Positions 8,466 through 17,317 of a DNA stretch of 64,000 nucleotides are shown here, in pieces. A program made the position numbers and the translations under genes. This DNA is from an uncultured Desulfobulbus sp. Its GTDB lineage: Bacteria; Desulfobacterota; Desulfobulbia; Desulfobulbales; Desulfobulbaceae. Each line of letters begins with the position of its first letter. The first letter of the stretch is position 1. Under the pieces are notes generated by a model. That model was not told the DNA's origin and did not search any database. It worked only from the letters and a program-made list of their open reading frames with translations. The stretch spans positions 3,113,501 to 3,177,500 of the forward strand of contig NZ_OY762276.1 in the NCBI RefSeq assembly GCF_963665445.1. The letters run 5' to 3'.

Positions 8466-10106
8466 TCAGCAGATGTAATTAATCTGCAGCCGGTCCGCGA
8501 TGGCCTTGTCGTCAACCCCCAGGGCATCGGACATGCCGATGGGCAGACTCTGCGAGCGACCAAGCGGTGCCATGATCTTCTTCATTTCGGTACGGATAGA
8601 CATGAACACGTCGACCACGCGCTGGGCCACATCATCCGGATCAAGGCGGCGATAGAGTTTCGGATTCTGACTGGTGATACCTTTGGGACAGAGGCCGACG
8701 TTGCAGACGTTGCAGCGTCCCATCTCGTTGCCCAGACAGCCGGCACAGGCCTGCATGATGTACTTGCCGATGTGAACACCGGAGGCGCCGAGCATGATCA
8801 AGGCCATTCCGTTTTGGGTCACGTTGCCGTTTTTGCCCACACCACCGGCGGCAAAGAGCGGGATTTCGTTCTGACGTCCCTGGCGGACCAGATCGAGATA
8901 GCATTCGCGCAGGTTGGAGGCGATCGGGTGACCGGTGGCGTCCATGCTGACGTTGTAGGCCGCACCGGTCCCACCGTCGATACCGTCGATCAACAGACCA
9001 CCGGCATAGGGGTTCCGCACCAGGTTGTTGAGCACAGCCTTGGCCGAAGTCGAACCGGAGATCTTGGGATAGACCGGCACCCGGAAGCCAAAGGCCATGG
9101 ACATGGTCTGGATCATCTTCATGACGCTCTCCTCAATGGAGTAGAGTGTCTGATGAACCGGCGGGGAAGGCAGGTCGACCCCTTCGGGGACACCGCGCAG
9201 GCGGGCGATCAACTTGCTGACCTTGAACCACATCAACAGACCACCGTCGCCGGGCTTGGCGCCCTGGCCGTACTTGATCTCGATCGCGGCGGGATCGCAC
9301 TGCATCTCGGGGATGGCGCGGATGATCTCGTCCCAACCAAAGTAGCCGGAGGCGATCTGGAGAATGATGTACTTCAAGAAGGGACTCTTCAGGACCCAGG
9401 GCGGGCACCCACCCTCACCGGTCGCCATGACCACCGGTATGCCGAGGACCTCGTTGCAGTAGGCAACCCCCTGCAGCAGACCGAGCCACATATTGGGTGA
9501 AAGCGCACCAAAGGACATCGAACCGATAACGAACGGGAAGATCTCGCGGGTCGGCGGAATCCACTCACCGGCGAGCTTGCGGCGGAGGAACTCCTCCGGC
9601 GAGAGCACACGGCCGAGGATAGTGTTGATGTTGAACTCGTGACGTCCGGCATCGAGCGCCGGATCGGTCAGCATCGAAATACGGCCAAAGGAGATCCGGT
9701 CGAGCACGGTTTTTCCCGGCGCGTTGCGGCGACCGCCACGCTTGAAGGCATCGCCCTTCTGGTTCAGATGAAAAACGGCACGATGCTCGTTGTCGTTAGC
9801 GTGCGGCCCGATCGCCTCATTGGGGCAGACCGAGGCGCACATACCGCAACCGATGCAACGCTTGGCGATATCCGTACTCTGATGAATGCCGGTAAAATGG
9901 CGGTATTCATTGCCCCGTTTCTTCTGCAGCACATCGAGTTTCGGTACGCGCTGACGGAAATAGGACAGCGAAATGGCACCAGTCGGGCAAACAGAGGTGC
10001 ACCGCCCACACAGGGTGCAGCGATCTTCCCGATGCTCGATGATCCAGGGAAGATCGTGGTAACTTAAGCTGCTTGGGGAAGTGTAAATTGATCGAACTGA
10101 GACCAT
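8466..10106 (-). CDS. Glutamate synthase FMN-binding central domain with N-terminal ferredoxin
   Basis: 546 residues. Two 4Fe-4S motifs come first (CTLCGRCTSVCP near 31 and CIGCGMCASVCP near 82), then the FMN-binding alpha/beta barrel that adds ammonia to 2-oxoglutarate. Its landmarks are GGDGGLLMWFKVSKLIA-type KPGDGG, GIDGGTGAA, and the 3Fe-4S cysteines CAGCLGNEMGRCNVCNVGLC. The start overlaps the upstream amidotransferase gene by 43 bases; it is chosen because AAAGGA lies 9-10 bases before the ATG at 10106. The overlap suggests translational coupling. This is the GltB domain-2 protein of the split enzyme. Confidence 0.9.
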   Translation of the reverse strand: MVSVRSIYTSPSSLSYHDLPWIIEHREDRCTLCGRCTSVCPTGAISLSYFRQRVPKLDVLQKKRGNEYRHFTGIHQSTDIAKRCIGCGMCASVCPNEAIGPHANDNEHRAVFHLNQKGDAFKRGGRRNAPGKTVLDRISFGRISMLTDPALDAGRHEFNINTILGRVLSPEEFLRRKLAGEWIPPTREIFPFVIGSMSFGALSPNMWLGLLQGVAYCNEVLGIPVVMATGEGGCPPWVLKSPFLKYIILQIASGYFGWDEIIRAIPEMQCDPAAIEIKYGQGAKPGDGGLLMWFKVSKLIARLRGVPEGVDLPSPPVHQTLYSIEESVMKMIQTMSMAFGFRVPVYPKISGSTSAKAVLNNLVRNPYAGGLLIDGIDGGTGAAYNVSMDATGHPIASNLRECYLDLVRQGRQNEIPLFAAGGVGKNGNVTQNGMALIMLGASGVHIGKYIMQACAGCLGNEMGRCNVCNVGLCPKGITSQNPKLYRRLDPDDVAQRVVDVFMSIRTEMKKIMAPLGRSQSLPIGMSDALGVDDKAIADRLQINYIC

Positions 10107-11206
10107 ACTGTAAGTTCCTTTCGCTCGGGTGAAATAATAACGGAGTGTTCCCGCATGGGCTGAAAGTCAAGGGACGGATCGCGATCCGGAACAAGGGCAT
10201 CAACGCCGCACATTTCCGAGGCAATGGCCCAGGCTCCGGGTCGACCGCCGACGGTGGCGGGACGCATTTTCTTTTGATCCATGACCAGCATGCAGGTTTC
10301 ATCGGGCAGAGTCGCGATCACCGCGTTGGGGCCGTCGATGATCAGGCGGCGGCAGGCGGTGCGCAGCCCTTTGAGAAAATCGCCGTTGGGATGCACATCC
10401 AACTCTTCGGTCTTCAGCGGGGTGATGACGTGTTTGTACAACTCCAGCGGCAGCTTCAGCTTCTTGGTCACATAGTGGAGGATATGGGTGAAGGTCTCCG
10501 AGTCACTATGATACCCCATGTATCCTGGAATATTCTTCCCCAAAAGCCATTCCTTGATCGGCACGAAGGCGGTGTTTTCACCGTTGGTCATGGTGCCGAT
10601 TCCCTGAATGAAGAAAGGATGGCAGGCATAGAGGTTGATGCCGTAGTTGGTGTTCTGACGTCCCTGGGCCATGACCACCCGAGCCTTGATGCGGCCGTCG
10701 TTGAGACCAAGGGCATCACCGACCTCCAGAGGCCAACCGACCTCCTTGATCATGACCACATCCCGATAGAGGGAAAAGACGGTCACGTCCCCGCCGTGGG
10801 CGTCGCCGTCACGACGGATCGCCAGACGGGTTTGGAGCAACTTGTCGTCGATCTCTTCAGGGCTGAGATTGATCCAGGCTTCCGGCATCCGGTAGACCCG
10901 GACCATATAATTAAACCGGTCCTTGGCTTCGATCAGCTGCGGACGACGCTCGAACTCGTGGGCGTACTTTATTTGAAAACCCTGATTACCCATCCAGTCG
11001 GTGAGACGATGGAAGGCGGCGTCGGTATGGGCAATACCGGAGAGGACCACATGGTGGGGCTTGAGTTTGAATTCATCAAATTCCACCCCTCGCAGCAACA
11101 GGCCAAGCCCGCTGCCGTCGTACCCTTCCTGCATGGCCTCCATGGCCGTGAGGACTTCATAGGGCGAAAAGGGTGTATCTGCGCTTTTTAAGGCTAATCG
11201 GCACAT
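10064..11206 (-). CDS. Glutamate synthase glutamine amidotransferase domain (class II)
   Basis: 380 residues. It begins MCRLALKS, so Cys2 becomes the N-terminal nucleophile after Met removal, as in class II (Ntn) amidotransferases. The segment TNYGINLYACHPFFIQGIGTMTNGENTAF, read in pieces as NYGINLYACHPF and MTNGENTAF, matches the ammonia-binding region of such domains. It would hydrolyse glutamine and deliver ammonia to the FMN subunit encoded next. First gene of the three-gene operon; the upstream 200 bases hold an 18-bp palindrome that could be the operator. Confidence 0.88.
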   Translation of the reverse strand: MCRLALKSADTPFSPYEVLTAMEAMQEGYDGSGLGLLLRGVEFDEFKLKPHHVVLSGIAHTDAAFHRLTDWMGNQGFQIKYAHEFERRPQLIEAKDRFNYMVRVYRMPEAWINLSPEEIDDKLLQTRLAIRRDGDAHGGDVTVFSLYRDVVMIKEVGWPLEVGDALGLNDGRIKARVVMAQGRQNTNYGINLYACHPFFIQGIGTMTNGENTAFVPIKEWLLGKNIPGYMGYHSDSETFTHILHYVTKKLKLPLELYKHVITPLKTEELDVHPNGDFLKGLRTACRRLIIDGPNAVIATLPDETCMLVMDQKKMRPATVGGRPGAWAIASEMCGVDALVPDRDPSLDFQPMREHSVIISPERKELTVWSQFDQFTLPQAA

Positions 11207-11274
11207 GAACGGCTCCTGAAAGGTCTATCTTGATCAGACGAGACAACCGGGACGGAAAACACAAAAATGTAGAT

Positions 11275-11300
11275 ATCACACAATTTTGTGATCACAAAAT
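11275..11300. promoter_or_regulatory. Possible operator: perfect 18-bp palindrome with extra half-sites
   Basis: Bases 11283-11300 read ATTTTGTGATCACAAAAT, a perfect palindrome 77 bases upstream of the glutamate synthase operon start. An overlapping second inverted repeat, ATCACA at 11275-11280 and TGTGAT at 11287-11292 with 6 bases between, adds to it, and a further ATCACA lies just downstream. TGTGA/TCACA halves recall the CRP/FNR family, but spacing is not that of a standard CRP site. The cognate regulator is unknown. Confidence 0.45.
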
Positions 11301-11361
11301 CACAGAATTGACAATGGTTGCGAGGAAAAGCATTTACTGAAAAGGGAAAAAGTTGTCAAGA

Positions 11362-11425
11362 ACAAAGGACCCCCTCGCAAAGAGCGGCAACAGGTCAAGC
11401 CTTTGCAACTCTCTCCGAGGGGGCC
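11362..11425 (-). terminator. Probable terminator of the tatA pair
   Basis: An 8-bp G/C-rich stem (11370-11377 with 11416-11423) encloses a 38-base loop that can itself pair (gcaaag with ctttgc). Reading leftward it is followed by a short T-rich stretch. It lies just after the first tatA stop. Confidence 0.45.
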
Positions 11426-11438
11426 AGGAAGGAAGGAA

Positions 11439-11687
11439 TTATTTTCCGAGAACGGAGGTGAGATCTTTCGCCTTATCCAGGGTTTGTTTCACTTCTGAAA
11501 TTTCCTTGACCATGGGGATGCTGTTTTTCAGCTCACCACCGGCCTCTTCCACATCGCTCAGGCCCTTTTTAAACGAACCGATCGCCTTGCCCAGTCCGGA
11601 TCCGATCTCCGGCAGCTTCTTGCCGCCAAAGAAAAGAAAGGCAATGACCAGGATAACAATCAGTTCAGGTGTTCCAAGTCCAAACAT
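11439..11687 (-). CDS. tatA: Sec-independent translocase subunit TatA/E (copy 1)
   Basis: 82 residues from the ATG at 11687; a GTG one codon earlier is too close to GGAG to be the start. The TatA pattern is complete: one N-terminal membrane helix ([20 protein letters not shown]), a G-K-K-L-P-E-I-G hinge, an amphipathic helix (GLGKAIGSFKKGL) and a charged tail. TatA oligomers form the pore through which folded, often cofactor-containing, proteins cross the inner membrane. A second tatA lies 34 bases upstream; tatC is not in the window. Confidence 0.92.
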   Translation of the reverse strand: MFGLGTPELIVILVIAFLFFGGKKLPEIGSGLGKAIGSFKKGLSDVEEAGGELKNSIPMVKEISEVKQTLDKAKDLTSVLGK

Positions 11688-11721
11688 CACTTACTCCTCG
11701 CAGGTAACAGGCACCCTCTTA

Positions 11722-11907
11722 TCAGGCATCCTTTTTTGTCTCATCCTCAATCGATTTGGCGGCCTCTTCCTCTTTCTTGGTCGCATCTTTAAAGTTGCGG
11801 ATGCCCTTCCCAATACCGGTACCGATCTCGGGCAGCTTGCCTGCCCCGAAAATGATGACAATAATGACCAAAATAACAATCAGTTCAGGCATTCCGAGTC
11901 CGAACAT
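11722..11907 (-). CDS. tatA: Sec-independent translocase subunit TatA/E (copy 2)
   Basis: 61 residues, shorter than copy 1 but with the same layout: helix [20 protein letters not shown], then [20 protein letters not shown] and a Lys/Glu-rich tail. The two copies are alike over the membrane and hinge regions and differ in tail length (copy 1 carries about 20 more residues), which suggests an old tandem duplication. A T-tail cannot be used to tell TatA from TatE here. Confidence 0.92.
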   Translation of the reverse strand: MFGLGMPELIVILVIIVIIFGAGKLPEIGTGIGKGIRNFKDATKKEEEAAKSIEDETKKDA

Positions 11908-12080
11908 GGTGACACCTCGTGCAAAATTGGCGGATTTGTCTCAAGCAAAAATCCAAAAAGCGCCCTGCAGAGAAAATTCCCTTGCAAAGCAGGTACATCG
12001 ACCCCGCAGTATCTGTGGAGAACGAAAAATCAACGAAAAACAACGAAGAAATTGATAATAGCACCAGCACTCCGTGCCTG

Positions 12081-13409
12081 TCAACCGCCTTTGCGGCTCT
12101 TGCGAAAACCGGTGCCGATCTCGGCTGCGCGGGCCAGGACCCCCTGTTCGTCGATGGTGAGGAGCCGACGATTTTCCATCACTACGCACCCGTTGATCAC
12201 CGAATGGATCACGTCGCCGCCGCGGGCCGCGTACACCAGATGGGAAACCGGATTGTAGATCGGCGTGAGATGCGGCTGATCCAGATCAAGGACGATACAA
12301 TCGGCCTTTTTTCCCGGCTCCAGGCTGCCGATCATCTGTTCTGCGCCAAGCACGCGGGCGCCGCCCATGGTGGCGGCATGGAGGGTGGTGGTCGCATTCA
12401 TCACCGTGGGGTCCATGCGGTCCACCTTATGAATCTTGGCGGCGGTGTTCATCTCGCCAAACATGTCCACATCGTTGTTGGAAGCGCTGCCGTCGGTACC
12501 GATCCCCACACAGAGACCGGCATCCAGCATCTGTACCACCGGTGCAATCCCCGAGGCCAGCTTCAGGTTCGACTCCGGGCAATGGGCCACCTTCACCCCG
12601 CGCTTGGCCAGGAGCTCGATCTCGCTGTTGGTCAGCATAACGCAGTGGTCCGCAACCACATGCGGTCCCAGCACCCCAAGGGATTCGAGATGATCCACCG
12701 GACTTCGACCGTAGCGCTCGCGGCAGGTGCGGACCTCGGCCTCGTTTTCCGAGAGGTGAATCACGTACAGCGCTTGCTGCTCGCGGGCCAGGACACTGAG
12801 ATTGATCAGAAGCTCAGGGGAACAGGTATAGACCGCGTGGGGATCGACCGTGATGGTCACCAGGGGATGGTTGCGATAGCGGGCGAAAAGTTCCCGGGTG
12901 TAGGCGAAACCGTTTTCCAACTCGCCGTAGTTGGGCGAGGGAAAATCATAGAGGACCTCGCCGATCCAGGCTCGCATGCCCGCCTCCGTAGCGGCCCGGG
13001 CCACATCGCCGGCAAAGAGGTACATGTCGCAAAAGGAGGTGGTGCCGGACTTGATCATCTCGGCAATGGAGAGCAGGGCCCCCTGATTGACGATCTCCGC
13101 GGTGAGGGTCGCCTCCAGCGGAAAGATGTACTCCTGCAGCCACTGCATCAGCTCAAGGTCATCGGCCAGTCCGCGAAAGAGCGACATGGCTGCATGGGTA
13201 TGGGTATTGACCAGGCCGGGCATGATCAGGCCATGGGGCTCGGCCATCACCCGTGCCTGAGGATAGCGGGCCTGCAGCTCACTGCCCTTGCCCACCTCGA
13301 CAATCGAATCGCCGCAGATCGCTACCCCGCCCTCTGGAATGACACGCTGTTCCGCGTCCATGGTCAACAGGTACTGACCGGTGAGAATCAACTCCGCCGT
13401 TGCGTTCAT
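12081..13409 (-). CDS. mtaD: 5-methylthioadenosine/S-adenosylhomocysteine deaminase
   Basis: 442 residues, the usual size for the amidohydrolase family. The metal ligands are visible: H70 and H72 in NTHTHAAM, a His in YVIHLSENEAEV, a further His in VVADHCVML and the Asp in GIGTDGSASNN. It deaminates MTA or SAH to methylthioinosine or S-inosylhomocysteine. It overlaps the upstream phosphorylase by 4 bases, so the next step (release of hypoxanthine) is probably made with it. A broader deaminase role (8-oxoguanine, other purines) cannot be excluded from sequence. Confidence 0.85.
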   Translation of the reverse strand: MNATAELILTGQYLLTMDAEQRVIPEGGVAICGDSIVEVGKGSELQARYPQARVMAEPHGLIMPGLVNTHTHAAMSLFRGLADDLELMQWLQEYIFPLEATLTAEIVNQGALLSIAEMIKSGTTSFCDMYLFAGDVARAATEAGMRAWIGEVLYDFPSPNYGELENGFAYTRELFARYRNHPLVTITVDPHAVYTCSPELLINLSVLAREQQALYVIHLSENEAEVRTCRERYGRSPVDHLESLGVLGPHVVADHCVMLTNSEIELLAKRGVKVAHCPESNLKLASGIAPVVQMLDAGLCVGIGTDGSASNNDVDMFGEMNTAAKIHKVDRMDPTVMNATTTLHAATMGGARVLGAEQMIGSLEPGKKADCIVLDLDQPHLTPIYNPVSHLVYAARGGDVIHSVINGCVVMENRRLLTIDEQGVLARAAEIGTGFRKSRKGG

Positions 13410-14245
13410 AGGCCCATCTCCGCCAAAATATTGATGATCAGCTGCTGCAGGCGCGGTTCAGCCTTTCGTGCTGCGGCAATGACGTCTTCGATCAGGATCG
13501 GCTGAAAATGATCAGGGTCGTTGACGTTGGCCACCACCGACAGTCCCAGTACTCGCATGCCGCCATGGAGCGCCACCAGGATCTCCGGCACGGACGACAT
13601 GCCCACGGCATCGGCGCCGATCATGCGCAGGTAACGGGTCTCGGCCGGTGTTTCCAGACTGGGCCCGGGTATACAGACGTAGGTGCCAGTGACGACCTCA
13701 TCCAGGCCCATGCATTTGGCACGTTCCAGTGCCAGTTGCCGCAACTCCGGGGCATAGGGGGTGGAGAGATCGGGGAAGCGCTCCCCCCAGGCATCGATAT
13801 TGGGGCCGCGCAGGGGATTGTCGCCCAAGAGGTTGAGATGGTCCGCAAAGACCATCAGTGTCCCGGGCCGATAACTCGGGTTCAACCCACCGCTGGCGTT
13901 GGTGATAATGGCGGTTTTGACGCCAAGCAGCGAGAGGACACGGATGGGAAAGGCAACCTCACGGGCCGAATAGCCTTCATAAAAGTGGAACCGCCCCTGA
14001 AGGATGACCGTCGATTTCCCGGCCAATCGGCCAACAACCAGATTGCCCGCATGGCTGGTTACGGTGGAGCGGGGAAAATGGGGAATCTCCTCGTAGGCGA
14101 TGGAGGTGGCCCCCTGCATGGCCTTGGCCAGTTCTCCCAGGCCGGTCCCCAGTTGAATCAACACCTCCGGCGTGTTGCCGATACGGGCCTGTAAAAAGGC
14201 AACCGCTGCCTCAACCTGGGCCTTATGCTCGGCAATGTCGATCAT
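13406..14245 (-). CDS. Purine nucleoside phosphorylase (trimeric, class I)
   Basis: 279 residues. Typical PNP landmarks: the phosphate-binding GTGLGEL and FHFYEGY segments, ITNASGGLNPSYRPG, PGPSLETPAETRYLRMIGAD read as GPSLETPAETR, and GADAVGMSSVPE. It cleaves purine nucleosides with phosphate. The 4-base overlap with mtaD suggests that its substrate may be methylthioinosine or inosine made by that enzyme. A strict MTA phosphorylase is possible but would make the adjacent deaminase redundant. Confidence 0.88.
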   Translation of the reverse strand: MIDIAEHKAQVEAAVAFLQARIGNTPEVLIQLGTGLGELAKAMQGATSIAYEEIPHFPRSTVTSHAGNLVVGRLAGKSTVILQGRFHFYEGYSAREVAFPIRVLSLLGVKTAIITNASGGLNPSYRPGTLMVFADHLNLLGDNPLRGPNIDAWGERFPDLSTPYAPELRQLALERAKCMGLDEVVTGTYVCIPGPSLETPAETRYLRMIGADAVGMSSVPEILVALHGGMRVLGLSVVANVNDPDHFQPILIEDVIAAARKAEPRLQQLIINILAEMGL

Positions 14246-14272
14246 GGCTGCTCCGGTTTTCCCCTGGTCGTC

Positions 14273-15664
14273 TCAGCGCAAGGCGTTCTGGGCGACAAAG
14301 GCCTTGATCGCCTCCATGTCGGCGTCGAGCACCTCGCAACGGCTCTCGCGGCTCTCCAGATCGGCAAGCGCCGGCGGCAGCGGCGGCTCGGAACCGATCG
14401 CCTTGGTCACGGCAGCACCGAACTTGGCCGGATGGGCCGTTGCCAGACAGATTACCGGCCGGGAGGGATCGCGTAGTTCCTGGGCCGCCTTGACACCGAC
14501 CGCAGTATGGGGATCGAGCAGATAGCCGTACTCCTTATGGAAGGTGCCGATGGTGGCAATGGTCTCCTCCTCGGAAACCGAACGGGAACAAAAATCACCA
14601 GCCACCTGGGCGGTAAAGGCGGAAAGATCGAGCCGACCGCTGGCGGCAAATCCCTCCATGTCGGCCTTGACCGCGGCACCGTTCTCCCCGCGCAGATAAT
14701 AGAGGTAGCGCTCGAAGTTGGAGGCGATCTGAATATCCATCGAAGGGCTGCTGGTGACCTGCACCTGACCGCGGGAATAATCGCCGTGGGTCACGAAGCG
14801 GGTGAGGATATCATTGGCATTGGTGGCAAGAATCAGGGTGTTGATCGAGCCCTCGGGCAGCAGCTTGCGGGCAATGAACCCGGCGAAGATGTCGCCGAAG
14901 TTGCCGGTGGGCACGGAAAAATCAACGCTCTCATTGCCCAGTTTGCGCAGCTTGAGAAAGGCATAGACATAATACACCACCTGGGCCAGGACCCGTGCCC
15001 AGTTGATCGAGTTGACCGCACCCAACTTGTAGGTATCGCGGAAATCGAGGTCATTGAAGATGGATTTGACGATACTTTGGGCATCGTCGAAGGTGCCGCG
15101 GACCGCGATGTTGAACACGTTGGGATCGAGCACGGTGGTCATCTGCAGGGCCTGGATCGGGCTGGTCCGGCCATGTGGATGGAGAATGAAGATGTTGATG
15201 TTGTTCTTGCCGCGCACGCCGGCAATGGCCGCACTGCCGGTATCGCCGGAGGTGGCGCCGAGGATGTTCATGAAACCGCCGCTGCGGGCAAGGACATACT
15301 CGAACAGGTTGCCCAGAAGCTGCAGGGCCACGTCTTTGAAGGCCAGGGTCGGGCCATGGAACAACTCCATGATGTACACATCGCCCTGCTTGGTAACCGG
15401 GGTCACCTGGGGATGGCGAAAGGTTCCATAGGAACGCTCGACCAGTTCCTCCAGATCCAGGGCGGGAATATCATCGATGAACAGGGAGAGAATCTCGCGG
15501 GCAAGATACTGATACGGCAGGTGCTGCCAGCGATCAAGCATCTCGCGACTGACCGTGGGCAGGTGCTCCGGCAGCAACAGCCCTCCGTCGCGGGCCAGGC
15601 CCATCATCACGGCATCCTGAAATTTCAGGGGCTCGATCCCGCCCCGAGTACTGATATAGCGCAT
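14273..15664 (-). CDS. thrC: Threonine synthase
   Basis: 463 residues, the long (E. coli/yeast-like) form. The PLP lysine is K110 in HGPTLAFKDVALQ, and the phosphate loop is LGATSGDTGSAA. It converts O-phosphohomoserine to threonine. The N-terminus (MRYISTRGG) is characteristic. It lies 27 bases upstream of the phosphorylase and 81 bases downstream of gpmI in what looks like one long minus-strand transcription unit. Confidence 0.95.
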   Translation of the reverse strand: MRYISTRGGIEPLKFQDAVMMGLARDGGLLLPEHLPTVSREMLDRWQHLPYQYLAREILSLFIDDIPALDLEELVERSYGTFRHPQVTPVTKQGDVYIMELFHGPTLAFKDVALQLLGNLFEYVLARSGGFMNILGATSGDTGSAAIAGVRGKNNINIFILHPHGRTSPIQALQMTTVLDPNVFNIAVRGTFDDAQSIVKSIFNDLDFRDTYKLGAVNSINWARVLAQVVYYVYAFLKLRKLGNESVDFSVPTGNFGDIFAGFIARKLLPEGSINTLILATNANDILTRFVTHGDYSRGQVQVTSSPSMDIQIASNFERYLYYLRGENGAAVKADMEGFAASGRLDLSAFTAQVAGDFCSRSVSEEETIATIGTFHKEYGYLLDPHTAVGVKAAQELRDPSRPVICLATAHPAKFGAAVTKAIGSEPPLPPALADLESRESRCEVLDADMEAIKAFVAQNALR

Positions 15665-15745
15665 GGTTGTCTTCCTTGTTCAGGCAATACGTCAATAAAG
15701 CTGAGGCCGGTAAGTTTCCCACAGGAGCTTCCCGGCCAAGTGAAT

Positions 15746-17305
15746 TTAGAGAATGAGGCTCTCCCCTTCCATTTCCCGAGGAATGGGCAACTCCATCAGG
15801 CTGAGGATGGTGGGGGCAATGTCCTTGAGGGCTCCACCGCTGCGCAGCGAGCCCCCTTTGCACCGCTCGCTCACCACGATAAAGGGAACCGGACTGAGCG
15901 TATGAGCGGTGTAGGGACCGCCGTTTTCCGGGTCAAGCATCTGCTCGGCATTGCCGTGGTCCGCGGTAATGAGCAACACCCCGGACCGTTTACCGACAAA
16001 CTCCTCGATGCGACCGATACAGCGATCAACCGTCTCGCAAGCCGCCACCGCCGCGGCCATGACACCGGTATGGCCAACCATGTCGCCGTTGGCAAAATTG
16101 AGGATGATTGCATCATAGGGCGTGCCTTCCTCTTCCTTTCTGGTCAGTGTCTCCAGCAGGGTGTCGGTCACCTCGACCGCGCTCATCTGCGGTTTCTGGT
16201 CGTAGGTGGCCACATCGCGGGGCGAGTTGATCAGGATGCGATCTTCGCCTGCAAAGGGGACCTCATTGCCGCCATTGAAGAAGTAGGTCACATGGGCATA
16301 CTTCTCGGTTTCGGCGATGCGCAGCTGCCGCTTGCCGTGGACACTGAGCTCCTCGCCCAGGATATGGGTCAGGGGCACTGGAGGAAAGGCGACGGGAAAG
16401 GTGAAGTCCGCCTCATACTCGGTCATGGTTGCCAGACCGGTCAACTGGGGCCGAACACCGGGATCAAAGCCGGTGAACTCGGCATCGCCAAAGGCATGGC
16501 AGAGTTCACGCACGCGGTCGGCGCGGAAGTTGAAAAAAAGCACGCCGTCCCCGTCTTGAATCCGTCCCAGCGGCTGTCCTGCTTCATCGACGAGCACCGT
16601 GGGAAGAATGAACTCGTCGGTGACCTCCTTTTCGTAGGATTCGCGCACCAGGGCAAGGGCATCTTGGGCAGTTGTTCCCTCCCCGAGGACCATGGCATCC
16701 CAGGCCTTCTTGACCCGATCCCAGCGTTTGTCGCGGTCCATGGCATAGTACCGGCCGGAGACGGTGGCGATCCGGCCGCAGTCGATGCGATCAAGCGCCT
16801 GCTGCAGTTCGCTGAGGTAGTCGATCCCGCTGTGCGGCGGCGTATCGCGGCCATCCATGAAACAGTGAATCAAGACCTCGATCCCCTTGGTCTGCGCCAG
16901 TTCCACCAGGGCGATCAGATGGCGAATGTGACTGTGCACCCCGCCGTCGGACACCAGGCCGCAGAGATGCAGGCGGGAGCCAGCCCCCTTCACCTGCTCC
17001 ATCAGCTGGGCGAAGACCGGGTTGGCGGCAAACTCGCCCTGATCGACCGCCCGGTTGATGCGGGTATAGTCCTGATAGACAATACGGCCGGCACCGATGT
17101 TGAGATGACCGACCTCGGAGTTGCCCATCTGTCCTTCGGGGAGTCCGACCAGACCGTTATGCGCCACCAAGGTGGTCATGGGATACTCGGCCATCAGCCT
17201 GTCCATATTGGGGGTTTGGGCCACGGACACCGCATTGGTGGCCGAGGGCTCGGCCAGGCCCCAACCATCGAGGATGGCAAGAATGACAGGAACAGGAACA
17301 GACAT
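15746..17305 (-). CDS. gpmI: 2,3-bisphosphoglycerate-independent phosphoglycerate mutase
   Basis: 519 residues. Mn-dependent interconversion of 3- and 2-phosphoglycerate. The first metal Asp (D13 in ILDGWG), the catalytic Ser63 in QMGNSEVGHLNIGAG and the second metal cluster (ITADHGNAEQM) are intact. The start MSVPVPVILAILDGWG follows rsfS by 12 bases, indicating co-transcription. Confidence 0.96.
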   Translation of the reverse strand: MSVPVPVILAILDGWGLAEPSATNAVSVAQTPNMDRLMAEYPMTTLVAHNGLVGLPEGQMGNSEVGHLNIGAGRIVYQDYTRINRAVDQGEFAANPVFAQLMEQVKGAGSRLHLCGLVSDGGVHSHIRHLIALVELAQTKGIEVLIHCFMDGRDTPPHSGIDYLSELQQALDRIDCGRIATVSGRYYAMDRDKRWDRVKKAWDAMVLGEGTTAQDALALVRESYEKEVTDEFILPTVLVDEAGQPLGRIQDGDGVLFFNFRADRVRELCHAFGDAEFTGFDPGVRPQLTGLATMTEYEADFTFPVAFPPVPLTHILGEELSVHGKRQLRIAETEKYAHVTYFFNGGNEVPFAGEDRILINSPRDVATYDQKPQMSAVEVTDTLLETLTRKEEEGTPYDAIILNFANGDMVGHTGVMAAAVAACETVDRCIGRIEEFVGKRSGVLLITADHGNAEQMLDPENGGPYTAHTLSPVPFIVVSERCKGGSLRSGGALKDIAPTILSLMELPIPREMEGESLIL

Positions 17306-17317
17306 GGGCGGGTCTCC

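Noticed and set aside
11308-11340. + strand promoter (TTGACA at 11308) in the glutamate synthase upstream region
   Set aside because: There is no + strand gene downstream; the only open frames there are antisense to tatA.
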